Shown one piece after another: positions 17,890 through 27,100 of a stretch of DNA of 64,000 bases. Every line of letters begins with the position of its first letter. Position 1 is the stretch's first letter. This DNA comes from Lachnospiraceae bacterium (lineage in GTDB: Bacteria > Bacillota > Clostridia > Lachnospirales > Lachnospiraceae). Below the pieces are notes generated by a model, which saw nothing but the letters and a program-made list of their open reading frames with translations, was not told the DNA's origin and searched no databases. Made by a program: the position numbers and the translations under genes. The stretch spans positions 1 to 64,000 of the forward strand of contig QXWV01000030.1 of assembly GCA_009911195.1 (NCBI GenBank). The letters are read 5' to 3'.

Positions 17890-17983
17890 AGCATCTGTTG
17901 CGGATGCCGTCCGTATGCCTGTGGGCAAGGAAAATACCTTGCTTTGCGGGTATACGGATGGCGTGAAGCGCAGATGCTTTTTT
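17890..17983 (+). terminator. Long cruciform terminator after pgi
   Basis: Nested stems: AGCATCTG (17890-17897) with CAGATGCT (17971-17978); a 14-bp stem 17906-17919 with 17949-17962 allowing two G-U pairs; and CAAGG (17926-17930) with CCTTG (17937-17941). Six T follow immediately. This is a terminator of unusual size. Confidence 0.75.
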
Positions 17984-18126
17984 GCCTTATAGGAAACTGC
18001 GTTGTAAAACGCATGAATAGAGAATGCGAAGCATTCTTTTTTGCCTTATAGGAAATTCCGTCGCCAGACGGATATAAATTGACGAAGAACCGGAGGTTCT
18101 TCATGAAGTGTCGAAGACACTTTTTT
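17978..18126 (+). repeat. GAA-loop hairpin array, copy 1
   Basis: The gene-free stretch 17851-18315 is mostly hairpins. After the pgi terminator, the phrase TTTTTTGCCTTATAGGAAA occurs twice (about 17978 and 18037), each followed by short stems closed by three- or four-base loops: AGAATGC-GAA-GCATTCT (18021-18037, then T run), TCCGTC-GCCA-GACGGA (18057-18072), GAAGAACC-GGA-GGTTCTTC (18084-18102) and AAGTGTC-GAA-GACACTT (18106-18122, then T run). The last ~85 bases are nearly identical to 59261-59344. No gene was found in 18127-18315 apart from the promoter region of the next gene. Confidence 0.8.
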
Positions 18127-18315
18127 GCACATTGCTTTTCCAATGCAAAGGAAAAGGAACGCTGGCAGCAGACAAACTTTCCATGCCCCCAAGAGCCCTG
18201 TCCACCGCATTGCTCCCGAAAATCAATTTGAATCGGAAAATGTAACCCAAATGTAACATTTCTCATTTATAATATCTATTACAATACTACAAATAGCAGA
18301 AGGGGTACAAAATAT

Positions 18316-18978
18316 ATGGAAATTCTGGCAGCACGGAACTTAAAAAAATATTATGGCAGTGGAGAAAATTTAATAAAGGCAGTGGATGGCATAAGTTTTT
18401 CTGTGGAAAAGGGAAGCTTTACGGCCATTGTAGGAACTTCGGGCAGTGGAAAAACTACCCTTCTGAACCTGATAGGCGGTTTGGACTATGCCGATGAAGG
18501 GGAAGTGATGATAGGTGGGGAATCCGTCCTGAAAATGAGCGATGATGAACGAACTGTGTTTCGTCGCCGGAATATCGGCTTTGTTTTCCAGAATTACAAC
18601 CTGATATCCACATTGAATATATATAAAAATATTACCCTTCCTATCCGCCTGGATGGAAATAAGCCGGATGAGAAATATATCCGGCATATATGCAGGACGC
18701 TGGGGATTGAGGATAAAATGGAGTACTATCCGAACCAACTATCCGGCGGGCAGCAACAAAGGGTGGCGATTGCGAGGGCAATTGCGGCAAAACCGGCGGT
18801 GCTGTTAGCCGATGAACCCACAGGGAATCTGGATTCCCGGACTGGGGCAGAAGTGATGGGGCTTCTGAAAATGACGGAAAGGGAATTTAGCCAGACAATC
18901 ATAATGATTACCCATAACGAAGTTATCGCCCAACTGGCAGATGGCATCATTCATTTGGAGGATGGGAAAATAGTATAA
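18316..18978 (+). CDS. ABC transporter ATP-binding protein (FtsX-exporter type)
   Basis: A 220-residue ATPase of the LolD/MacB/BceA class: Walker A GTSGSGKTT at about residues 40-48, Q-loop 'FVFQNYNLI', signature LSGGQQQR, Walker B VLLADEPTGNLD, switch 'MITHN'. It pairs with the 850-residue FtsX-type permease 64 bp downstream. With the two-component system that follows, the layout resembles Bce-type peptide-antibiotic sensing and detoxification modules; that role is inferred from arrangement. AAGGGG precedes the ATG by about 12 bases, somewhat long. Confidence 0.9.
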   Translation: MEILAARNLKKYYGSGENLIKAVDGISFSVEKGSFTAIVGTSGSGKTTLLNLIGGLDYADEGEVMIGGESVLKMSDDERTVFRRRNIGFVFQNYNLISTLNIYKNITLPIRLDGNKPDEKYIRHICRTLGIEDKMEYYPNQLSGGQQQRVAIARAIAAKPAVLLADEPTGNLDSRTGAEVMGLLKMTEREFSQTIIMITHNEVIAQLADGIIHLEDGKIV

Positions 18979-19042
18979 AGAAAAGCCATAGAGTTTCCGA
19001 GGAATCACAGACTGCGGAACTGGAGAGCATGAAAGAAAGGGC

Positions 19043-21595
19043 ATGGTTATCAATATGGGTATAATGTATAGAAATTCCAATACAGGAATAGAAAAAGAAC
19101 TGGCTATAGAAGAGTATAGGGCGCATAAGGTGAGAAACCGGATGGCAATACTGGCTGTTACGCTAACAACAATTCTGATTACTTTGATTTTCACTGTGGG
19201 CTTAAGCCTGGTGCGGACAGTTTCCCTGTCATATACGGCAGCGCCGGGGCCTGGTGCGGACGGGAACTGTGTTTATGGGGATAAGGAAGTGCTGGAAAGG
19301 GTAAAGGAGCTTCCCCAGGTTGACTGGGCTGCCCATGTAAGGAGATGCAGCAGTACATATTTGCATAATAGGGAGTTTGCCGGTATGGAGGTCAGGCTGT
19401 TTGCGGCGGACAAGGTACATTATGAAAAAAATATGGTGGATTTGATTACAGGGAAGTACCCTGAGAAAGAAAATGAAATACTTTTGTCCGATACGATTTC
19501 AAAGCGGCTGGGCCTGGAAGGGGAAGTGGGGATTTCTTATCCACTTATAGTAGTTGTCCGGGAAAATGGGGAGGATGTGGAAAAGGAAATATTGATGAAG
19601 GTATGTGGGTATTATAATAATCCTCTCCGTAATGTGCAAGAAATATATGAAGAAGTATATACAGGGGAGAGCTTTATTGAAGCATACAATCCGGAGCTTT
19701 CCACAGGGCGAGATATTATTTACGTAAAGTTAAATAATTTAGATTTTTTCAGGTTTGGACATGATAAGGATGAAAAGCTGGACGAAGTGGCAAAAGCTGC
19801 CGGGGCAAATAATAGCGCATATAAAATGAGCGATATAAGCGCTGTTTTTATCTTTCCTGTTTTTTTCATTGTCCTTTTGATTATGTTGTGCGGATATTTT
19901 TTCATATATAATATATTTGATATTTCAATCACAAATGATATTCGATTTTATGGGGAACTGAAAACGATTGGAATGGCCTCCGGACAGCTACGGCGCATGT
20001 TGTTTATCCAGATGAACCGGATTGCCTGGAAAGGAATTGCAGGAGGCTGCCTGGTTGGGCTTGTAGCAGGGAGGATTGCGGGAAGGGAAATTATTGCCTC
20101 TTTTGCGGAAGGGGTTAAGGGATATTATCAGACGGCAGGGGCTTTGGAGGTTTTTCTTTTAGGGGCATTTTTTTCCTGGATTACGGTGTATATCAGTACT
20201 ATGAAGCCATTTCGTGCGGTTGGAAATATTTCTCCTGTGGAGGCGGCAAGATATAGGGGGAAAAGAAAAAAAGGAATTTTCTCTATTCTGTCTTTTTTCT
20301 TCAGCGGCATTCTTTTTCTGGTAGTTTATACTTTATCGGTGGGGTATCGTGTAGATGTGATGAGAGAGCGGTATAACGAGACAGACTTCAGGATTACCCA
20401 TAAAGGAAGTATGTGGTCATTGGATGAATCCTATCAGCCTATTTCTCCCAATTTGGCGGAAGAGTTGTCAAAACTTCCTTTTGCGGAGAATTTCAGGGTC
20501 TATTACCAAGCGAGGATGAAGCCGGACTATATTGAGATGGACGGAGAAGTGGTAATGTACCTTTCATCTTCTGGGGAAATTGGAAAAGAAGGGGGGATTG
20601 GCCGTGATATTGAGGCTTATAATGAAAGGGTAAAAGAAGACTATTACAGAATACAGGAAAACGAACGGGGGAATTATCAGGTAGGAGTGCTGGGCATGGA
20701 GGCGGAATATTTGACTGCCGAAGAAAAATATTTTAAGGTATTGGAAGGGGAACTGGATGAAAATAAATTTGCCCAGGGAAATTATATGATTTACCAGCGG
20801 AAACGCAATGAAGACAGTGAAATATCGGGTGGATATGCGGGGTATCAAGTGCACGCAGGGGATGAGGTGGAAATCTCATTTTATGATTCCGCTGCCAATC
20901 AGTATGTAAAAAGAAAATTTACGGTACTAGCAATTATTTCCGGAAAAGACCCATTTTCTACTTCTAATATTCAAAGTGCAAATATTATTCTTACGGATGA
21001 AGAATTTCAAAGTATTTATTCCGGGCATGAGGATTATATCAGCAAAATTTGCTTTGATGGAAAAAGGAATATTTCGTTGGAAGAGGAAAAGGGGGAATAT
21101 GAAACGATTCAAAAGATAATAGAAAAGGATGGCAATTTACAGTTGTACTTTCAATCGAAATATGAAGATGAGGTGCATTTTAGGGAGGAGAAAAGAATTA
21201 TAGGGGCGATTGGCATGTTTATAGCCGGTATTGTTGGGCTGATTGGAATTTCTAATGTAATGAATACGGTGGCTATGGACCTCTCCGCGCGCAGGCTGGA
21301 ATATGCAGCAATGCAGTCGATAGGGATGACAAAAGGGCAAATGGAAAGGAAGATTTTTGGCCAGTATGCCCGTTATGTTTTTTCGGCTGTTGGTTTGGCG
21401 GCGGTAGTAGGAGTCCCCCTTACTTATGCCCTTGGGCTGAATTATCAGTTCACAGGCTTTTCCCTTCCAGAATTCCTACAGGGTTTGGCGCTGCTTCTGA
21501 TATTTGCCATACTTCTTTGCGGGGGGATGGCACATATTATGACGAAGGTGATGAACAGGAAATCAGTGGTGGAGCGGCTGCGGGAAGCAGTGTGA
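19043..21595 (+). CDS. FtsX-family ABC permease, 850 residues
   Basis: A large FtsX/MacB-type permease. A first membrane segment near residue 35-60 is followed by an extracellular domain (~residues 65-265), three segments (~270-385), a fourth near 410-430, a second extracellular domain (~435-715) and three C-terminal segments. This is the duplicated FtsX arrangement rather than the ten-segment BceB form. It should export or mechanically release a substrate, powered by the preceding ATPase. The start at 19043 has AAAGG close by; ATGs at 19055 and 19064 are alternatives. Confidence 0.88.
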   Translation: MVINMGIMYRNSNTGIEKELAIEEYRAHKVRNRMAILAVTLTTILITLIFTVGLSLVRTVSLSYTAAPGPGADGNCVYGDKEVLERVKELPQVDWAAHVRRCSSTYLHNREFAGMEVRLFAADKVHYEKNMVDLITGKYPEKENEILLSDTISKRLGLEGEVGISYPLIVVVRENGEDVEKEILMKVCGYYNNPLRNVQEIYEEVYTGESFIEAYNPELSTGRDIIYVKLNNLDFFRFGHDKDEKLDEVAKAAGANNSAYKMSDISAVFIFPVFFIVLLIMLCGYFFIYNIFDISITNDIRFYGELKTIGMASGQLRRMLFIQMNRIAWKGIAGGCLVGLVAGRIAGREIIASFAEGVKGYYQTAGALEVFLLGAFFSWITVYISTMKPFRAVGNISPVEAARYRGKRKKGIFSILSFFFSGILFLVVYTLSVGYRVDVMRERYNETDFRITHKGSMWSLDESYQPISPNLAEELSKLPFAENFRVYYQARMKPDYIEMDGEVVMYLSSSGEIGKEGGIGRDIEAYNERVKEDYYRIQENERGNYQVGVLGMEAEYLTAEEKYFKVLEGELDENKFAQGNYMIYQRKRNEDSEISGGYAGYQVHAGDEVEISFYDSAANQYVKRKFTVLAIISGKDPFSTSNIQSANIILTDEEFQSIYSGHEDYISKICFDGKRNISLEEEKGEYETIQKIIEKDGNLQLYFQSKYEDEVHFREEKRIIGAIGMFIAGIVGLIGISNVMNTVAMDLSARRLEYAAMQSIGMTKGQMERKIFGQYARYVFSAVGLAAVVGVPLTYALGLNYQFTGFSLPEFLQGLALLLIFAILLCGGMAHIMTKVMNRKSVVERLREAV

Positions 21596-21620
21596 AGAGT
21601 GCAGAGGCACAGAGGTTGGG

Positions 21621-22292
21621 ATGAAAAAGCATATTTTAGTTATAGAGGATGATGGGATGTTGAATGACGGAATCGCATTTGCCTTGGAAAAGGAGGGATA
21701 TATGGTGCATAGCGCTTATTCGTTGGAAGAGGCGCAAAAGAGGATGGGGCAGAAGATGAACCTGATACTTTTGGATATTAATCTGCCGGACGGGGATGGC
21801 AGGGATTTTTTTAAAAATATCCTTGCCGGGCAGCCTGTGCCAGTCCTTTTTCTCACGGCCAGGAATTCGGAAGAGGATATGTTGAAAGGGTTTGGCCTGG
21901 GATGTGATGATTATATTACGAAACCTTTTTCCATAGCAGTGCTGGTAATGAAAATAAAGGCAGTGTTAAAACGGAGCGAAAGGACTTCCAGGAAGATATA
22001 TGCAGAAGGGGAACTGGTGTATGATTTTGAGAATAAGACATTGTATAGGCGGGGGGATAAAGTAGAACTGACAGCATTGGAAGTAAAGCTGTTGGAGGTT
22101 TTGATTTCCAATAAGGATGTGGTGCTCACAAGGGAAACACTTTTGGAAAAGATATGGGATACGCAGGAGCGGTATGTAGAGGGGAGGACATTGAACGTGA
22201 GTATTCACAGGCTAAGGGAAAAGGTGGAGGCAAATCCGGAAAAGCCGGTGCATATCAGGACAGTATTTGGAATTGGATATAAATGGGAATGA
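21621..22292 (+). CDS. OmpR-family response regulator
   Basis: A 223-residue response regulator: receiver domain with phospho-acceptor Asp52 in 'LILLDINLPDGDG', 'FLTARNSEED' and the Lys of 'YITKPFS', then a winged-helix DNA-binding domain ending 'RTVFGIGYKWE'. It lies 25 bp after the FtsX permease gene and 9 bp before the kinase gene, so it likely regulates the ABC exporter upstream. Confidence 0.93.
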   Translation: MKKHILVIEDDGMLNDGIAFALEKEGYMVHSAYSLEEAQKRMGQKMNLILLDINLPDGDGRDFFKNILAGQPVPVLFLTARNSEEDMLKGFGLGCDDYITKPFSIAVLVMKIKAVLKRSERTSRKIYAEGELVYDFENKTLYRRGDKVELTALEVKLLEVLISNKDVVLTRETLLEKIWDTQERYVEGRTLNVSIHRLREKVEANPEKPVHIRTVFGIGYKWE

Positions 22293-22301
22293 GGGAAGCG
22301 G

Positions 22302-23519
22302 ATGAACTGGAGCATGGGTAAAGGCAAAAAAGAAAAAGCAGAAATGGGAAAAAAGAAAATCAGAAAAAAAGGAGAAGGGGAAAAGGCGGATAGGATTTGG
22401 AAAGGCGGCATAGGTGCTATGGCTATGCTGCTTTTCCTGTTTTTGGCGGCGGTGGTTTGGCTGTTTTGGGGAGACTCTTCTGGGAGGGTGCAGGATATAT
22501 TTCCCGAGTTTATAATTTTGATATTGCTGTATGGAGCAGGGAATATGGGGGTGCTTTGCAAGGTTTACTTTGCTGTGGCAAAAGAGGTGAATGAAACTTT
22601 GGAGAAACTGGGCGATTTGGCGGAGGATTTAATCTCTGCAGGTAACGGGCCAAATGCCTGCGAACAGCCATTTGGCGAGCGCTGTGAGGGTTGTATACCA
22701 CGCGGATTGGCAACCGGGAATGTAAATGGTGGGAAGGTAAGGGAAGTTTTTCCGGCACAGGAGGACACAGCATTATCCAAGCTGCAAGGGCAGCTTTTAA
22801 AGTTATATGATATTTCACGTTCTTATGAAGTGAAGGAACAGGAAATGAGAAGGCAATTGGATGAAAATATCGGGAATCTGGTTCACCAAATTAATACACC
22901 GATTACAAATATCGGATTGTATGTCGGCTTTTTAAAAAGGGAAGATTTAACGCAGGAGGAAAAAGAAAGATTTACGGGATATATAGAGGCACAGGCAAAG
23001 AAATTAGGTTGGCTGGGAGAAGGGTTTTCCAAGATTTCCAGGATGGAGACGGGGATTATCCGCCAAAGGCCGGAAAGGCAGGATTTATTGCCGTTGATTT
23101 TGGAAGCGGTAAACCAGGTAATGGAAAAGGCTGTACAGAAGGGTATGAATATAGAGCTGGCGGGAGAAAAGCATTCTTTGGCTATAGTGGACTCAAAATG
23201 GACAGTGGAAGCAATTTTTAATGTATTGGATAATGGTGTGAAATATGGAAATAAAGGCAGCAGTATAGAAATCCTGGTGACGGAGCTTATCGGATATGTA
23301 TGTGTGGCAGTACGCAATGATGGGATAAAAATAGAAAAGGACGAATATCATAAGGTATTTAAGCGCTTTTACAGGGGGAAAGAGGCCGGAAAACTGGAAG
23401 GGGTAGGATTGGGGCTCACCATTGCAAGGGAAGTGCTGGAAGGGGAAAAGGGGTATATGGAGGTGAAGGCACTGTGGGATGGGAGGACGGAGTTTGCTAT
23501 GTATTTTAGTAAGATATAG
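22302..23519 (+). CDS. Sensor histidine kinase of the exporter-linked two-component system
   Basis: A 405-residue kinase with a very lysine-rich N terminus and two membrane segments (~residues 42-62 and ~70-90) joined by a very short outside loop. Such intramembrane-sensing kinases usually take their signal from a partner transporter. The phospho-acceptor is His195 in 'NLVHQINTPITNI'; the ATPase domain shows 'NVLDNGVKYG' and 'LEGVGLGLTIAREVL', while the usual DxGxG motif is replaced by 'RNDGIKI'. Those deviations suggest weak or altered kinase chemistry, though the family varies. Confidence 0.88.
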   Translation: MNWSMGKGKKEKAEMGKKKIRKKGEGEKADRIWKGGIGAMAMLLFLFLAAVVWLFWGDSSGRVQDIFPEFIILILLYGAGNMGVLCKVYFAVAKEVNETLEKLGDLAEDLISAGNGPNACEQPFGERCEGCIPRGLATGNVNGGKVREVFPAQEDTALSKLQGQLLKLYDISRSYEVKEQEMRRQLDENIGNLVHQINTPITNIGLYVGFLKREDLTQEEKERFTGYIEAQAKKLGWLGEGFSKISRMETGIIRQRPERQDLLPLILEAVNQVMEKAVQKGMNIELAGEKHSLAIVDSKWTVEAIFNVLDNGVKYGNKGSSIEILVTELIGYVCVAVRNDGIKIEKDEYHKVFKRFYRGKEAGKLEGVGLGLTIAREVLEGEKGYMEVKALWDGRTEFAMYFSKI

Positions 23520-23693
23520 TTCAATAAAAGTGAGGAATACTTTTGGTTAAATAATTCGTGAAAAATTAATGAACTTTATAGAAATACAATATATTTTTGA
23601 AAAATTTCATGTTAAAATAATGGTAAATAATTAATCAGGGCTAGAAGGATAGATGAAAGGGGGAAATGTTTTCGAGAAAGGAGAGAAGGTACA

Positions 23694-23954
23694 GTGGAAC
23701 CAATCAGAGTTTTATTTCAGACGATGGAAGATTGCCAAAGATTTGTAGTGGCTATTGAGGATTACCCGTTTAATATTGATTTACAGAGTGGAAGGCAGAT
23801 AATTGATGGGAAATCTATGTTAGGGATTATAGGTTTTGGATTATATCGGGAGCTGGAGTTAAAGCTTCATACCGATAATCAAAAGGCAGTGGAGGAAATC
23901 CTGGATAAGATTGCGTTTTGCGTTTTGGGGGAAAACATGGATATTGCTATTTAG
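23694..23954 (+). CDS. HPr-like protein lacking the active-site histidine
   Basis: An 86-residue protein with the HPr fold pattern: the conserved 'IDGKSMLGIIGFG' matches the Ser46 loop of HPr, and the helix 'NQKAVEEILDKI' fits the C terminus. The N-terminal loop that should read GLHARPA is 'MEDCQRF', so the PEP-dependent phosphorylation His15 is absent. It cannot act as a normal PTS phosphocarrier; a regulatory role through the serine site is possible. It starts at GTG 23694 with AAGGAGAG upstream and ends at its own terminator. Confidence 0.75.
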   Translation: MEPIRVLFQTMEDCQRFVVAIEDYPFNIDLQSGRQIIDGKSMLGIIGFGLYRELELKLHTDNQKAVEEILDKIAFCVLGENMDIAI

Positions 23955-23975
23955 GAGTAATATGTTCGTGGGGAG

Positions 23976-24019
23976 ACCGCCGGGTTTGGCTCATAACTGA
24001 ACCGGGCGGTTTATTATTT
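23976..24019 (+). terminator. Terminator after the HPr-like gene
   Basis: Stem ACCGCC..GGTT with AACC..GGCGGT (23976-24010) followed by TTATTATTTT. Confidence 0.8.
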
Positions 24020-24086
24020 TATGGGCAGATGCTCTTTTTGGCTCGATAGATGATTCATAGTAAGTGGGAAAGGATGGGATGGACTT

Positions 24087-25049
24087 ATGAAAATAGTTAT
24101 TTTAGAGAGAGGGAGCGTGGGCGATGACGTTTCGGTAGATTGCCTGAAGGAGCTGGGGGAAACGGTGATTTACCATAATACTATAGCCGGGGAAGTGGAA
24201 GAACGGGTGAAAGAAGCGGACATTATCATTGCCAACAAAGCGCCCTTGAACAGGGAGACATTAAAGGATGCGGCTTCGCTGAAGCTCATCTGTGAGTTTG
24301 CTACAGGGTTTGACAATGTGGATTTAGAATACTGCCGGGAGAAGGGAATACGGGTGGCTAACGTGGTGGATTACTCTACAGCGGCGGTAGCGCAGCATAC
24401 ATTTGCTCTATGCTTTTATGTATTGGAAAAGCTGCATCATTATGACCATTATGTAAAATCCGGGGAATATGCGGCACAGACCAGGTTTTCTAATTTTGAT
24501 ATACCTTTCACGGAACTGGAGGGGAAGGTCTGGGGGATTGTAGGCATGGGGAATATCGGAAGGCGGGTAGCGAAGATTGCGGAAGCCTTTGGGTGCAGGG
24601 TCATTTTTTATTCCGCCTCTGGGAACAGCACATATACGGACTATGAAAGGGTGGGATTGGATACGCTGTTGCAAAAGTCGGATTTTCTGTCACTGCATTG
24701 CCCCTTAAGCGATAAGACGAGGAAGCTGATTAATCTGGATGCGCTTAAAAAAATGAAAAAATCGGCCATACTGATTAATGTGGCCAGGGGTCCGGTGGTG
24801 GATGACGAGGCACTTTATACTGCTTTAACAGAAAATATGATTGCCGGAGCCGGGCTGGATGTGACCGGAACAGAGCCTATGCAGGAATCCAACCCTTTGA
24901 GCAGGATTATGGACAGCAATAAGCTGATTATCACCCCTCATCTGGCCTGGGCCAGCATTGAGGCGAGGAACAGGGTGGTTGAGGAAACATATAAGAATAT
25001 TAAAGCCTTTTATGAAGGGGTGGAAAGGAATGTGGTGGGCGGATGCTGA
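24087..25049 (+). CDS. D-isomer-specific 2-hydroxyacid dehydrogenase
   Basis: A 320-residue NAD-dependent dehydrogenase. The NAD-binding motif is GMGNIGRRVAKIA; the catalytic Arg lies in 'INVARGPVVDDEAL', Glu in 'GLDVTGTEPM' and His in 'ITPHLAWAS'. Members reduce 2-keto acids such as hydroxypyruvate, pyruvate or glyoxylate to D-2-hydroxyacids. The exact substrate cannot be read. It is a single gene with SD GGAAAGG and no obvious partner. Confidence 0.92.
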   Translation: MKIVILERGSVGDDVSVDCLKELGETVIYHNTIAGEVEERVKEADIIIANKAPLNRETLKDAASLKLICEFATGFDNVDLEYCREKGIRVANVVDYSTAAVAQHTFALCFYVLEKLHHYDHYVKSGEYAAQTRFSNFDIPFTELEGKVWGIVGMGNIGRRVAKIAEAFGCRVIFYSASGNSTYTDYERVGLDTLLQKSDFLSLHCPLSDKTRKLINLDALKKMKKSAILINVARGPVVDDEALYTALTENMIAGAGLDVTGTEPMQESNPLSRIMDSNKLIITPHLAWASIEARNRVVEETYKNIKAFYEGVERNVVGGC

Positions 25050-25246
25050 AGGCATCTGCCGCATGGCAGAGGAGAGGGGACAACAAAGAATGATAAAATA
25101 TTGGTAAGCTGTGCAAAAAATTAGAAAAGGATATTATTTTGTATGATAAAACCGGAAAAATTTGATACAATATCAAAAGAGGAAAAGAAAACTGTACCTG
25201 TGGCAACATAGGAACAGCGGATTAAGAAATGGTATGGAGGATAATT

Positions 25247-26083
25247 ATGAAGAAGAAAAAATATGTGTGGTTTTTAGTAGGAGCGGCGATTATAATCGGT
25301 GCGGCGGCAGCCCTTGTTTATGGGATGAAGGGCAAGGACGCCAAGGAAGAAGAAACGGCATTTACTGCCATGTATGTACCTTACGGGGAGGGTGAATATA
25401 TCTTTGTAGGCGAAACGGCGGGCGTTTTTAGAGTTACCGCTGAGCCGGATATGTACGAGGTTTTTGACATTAATGGGAATAAAATATCCATGGAACAATT
25501 GGTAAAAGGGAACATGGTAAAGATATATGGGGATAATATTATGGCAGAGTCCTACCCAGGCCAGTACCCAGGGGTGACAAAAATGGAAGTGGTTGAAGAG
25601 GGAAGCCCTTCGGATGCTGACCAGTATCAGGGAATCGTAGATGAGATTTATACAGAACCGGACCCGGCGGAGCCGCCCACGATGCAGGTGGAATATACTA
25701 CAGAGCTGGCGAATGCTGTAGTGCTTGCCAACAGGGGCGGATATGAATGGGTATATATGGACAAGGATGGCCTGAGCAATGCGGTAGTGGCTGACAGCGT
25801 CCACGTACTGGACTGGGGCGATTTGCTGATAGATGTGACATTGACGGAGCCGGTTGATTTAACCCTTTCTTTTTCGGATGAACCGATGGAAGTGACAGTG
25901 GTGCGCTATGATTCGTCACTGCGTGGAAAAGCGCAGGATATGCCTGCAGGGGAAGATGTGCCGGTAGCGGAAAAGGACGGGAAGCTCGTGCTTGAAGGCG
26001 TGGAAGGCGATTATGTGTATGAAGTGACGGGAGTTTGGGAGAACGGAAGAGCTACGTATGGGTTTTATACGGTGCAGAAATAA
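25247..26083 (+). CDS. Membrane-anchored protein of unknown function
   Basis: A 278-residue protein. One N-terminal hydrophobic segment (~residues 6-26) flanked by lysines acts as a signal anchor; the rest is extracytoplasmic and rich in beta-forming, acidic sequence. Residues ~45-115 look like a small OB/DUF3221-like module ('GVFRVTAEPDMYEVFDINGN', 'VKGNMVKIYGD'), not assigned with confidence. ATG 25247 follows TGGAGGATAATT and is preferred over 25229. It is monocistronic and ends at a strong terminator. Confidence 0.75.
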   Translation: MKKKKYVWFLVGAAIIIGAAAALVYGMKGKDAKEEETAFTAMYVPYGEGEYIFVGETAGVFRVTAEPDMYEVFDINGNKISMEQLVKGNMVKIYGDNIMAESYPGQYPGVTKMEVVEEGSPSDADQYQGIVDEIYTEPDPAEPPTMQVEYTTELANAVVLANRGGYEWVYMDKDGLSNAVVADSVHVLDWGDLLIDVTLTEPVDLTLSFSDEPMEVTVVRYDSSLRGKAQDMPAGEDVPVAEKDGKLVLEGVEGDYVYEVTGVWENGRATYGFYTVQK

Positions 26084-26106
26084 AGCATAGATGATTATGG
26101 GTTTGG

Positions 26107-26149
26107 AAGAAGGCAATATACTGGTAAAACAGTGTTTGCCTTCTTTTTT
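26107..26149. terminator. Bidirectional terminator
   Basis: Ten-base-pair stem AAGAAGGCAA (26107-26116) with TTGCCTTCTT (26136-26145), T run after it and A-rich sequence before it, between two convergent genes. Confidence 0.85.
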
Positions 26150-26168
26150 ACGCATATCAAGAACGGGT

Positions 26169-26951
26169 TTACTGCATTGTTTTCCTGTAAGCTAAAGGGC
26201 TCATCCCCTTTATGCTATGAAATATCCGATTAAAGCTACGCTGGCTGGAAAAACCGGCTTCTGCCCATATTTCGGTCAGGGATTTTTCTGTAATCTGCAT
26301 GGCATTGCATGCATAATCCACGCGGAGGTGGCTCAGATATTGGGGGAAACTGATGTGAAGTTTTTCGGAAAATATATGGGAAAGATAATATTTGTTGATA
26401 TGGAGCGCCTTAGCTATATGCTCCAGAGTCAATGATTCCTGAAAATGTTCGGACAGATAGCGAATCAACTGGTAAGTGAGATTCTCGCTTTCCGGCTGTT
26501 TTTTTTCTGTGAGCGTTAAATGAGGAAAGGCAAGGCTCAGGATAATCTGTATCCACGCAGAACCAAGAGTGGAAAATTCCCCTGTGCCGATATGGCTAAG
26601 GCGGTCGATAGCCAGCAAAATATCCGGATGGATATGTTCAGAATCAATATAAGGGGATTCCGGCCGGAATTTTCGGAGTTGATACTGAAAGGAAGAGGCC
26701 ATGCTGGTGTCAAAAATGAGAAGCCGCATGTGGGAGGCAGCGGAGGAACGGTAACTATGTATTTGTCCAGGGAAAATGATGGCACATCCCCCTTTTTCCA
26801 TTTGGTAAAACTTTTCCCCGATGGAAAGCAGGGCTTGCCCTTCCATCACGTATATGAACTCCGTATGGGTATGGAGATGTTCTGGAAAGGAAAGATTCCT
26901 GACGATGGAAGTACGAAATATCCCTGTTTGCTGTTCGTAAAACGGATTCAT
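26169..26951 (-). CDS. AraC-family transcriptional regulator
   Basis: A 260-residue regulator: N-terminal cupin sensor ('LHTHTEFIYVMEGQALLSIG', 'IIFPGQIHSYRS') and C-terminal double HTH ('LEHIAKALHINKYYLSHIF', 'AGFSSQRSFNRIFHSIKGMS'). ATG 26951 follows AAAGGAG; the longer frame to 27161 is upstream non-coding sequence. It is divergent from the GH120 beta-xylosidase gene and therefore the likely activator of it, responding to a xylo-oligosaccharide or related sugar. Confidence 0.9.
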   Translation of the reverse strand: MNPFYEQQTGIFRTSIVRNLSFPEHLHTHTEFIYVMEGQALLSIGEKFYQMEKGGCAIIFPGQIHSYRSSAASHMRLLIFDTSMASSFQYQLRKFRPESPYIDSEHIHPDILLAIDRLSHIGTGEFSTLGSAWIQIILSLAFPHLTLTEKKQPESENLTYQLIRYLSEHFQESLTLEHIAKALHINKYYLSHIFSEKLHISFPQYLSHLRVDYACNAMQITEKSLTEIWAEAGFSSQRSFNRIFHSIKGMSPLAYRKTMQ

Positions 26952-27100
26952 TGAGTTTTCTCCTTTTGGATAGCAATATATGGCTAAAACTATTGTTACT
27001 TTGACTATCATTATATGGAGGTACATGATAATATACAAGTATAAAATTTCAGAAATTAGTTCAATAGAAGGATTAACGTGTAAAGGAAAGGAGACATGGG

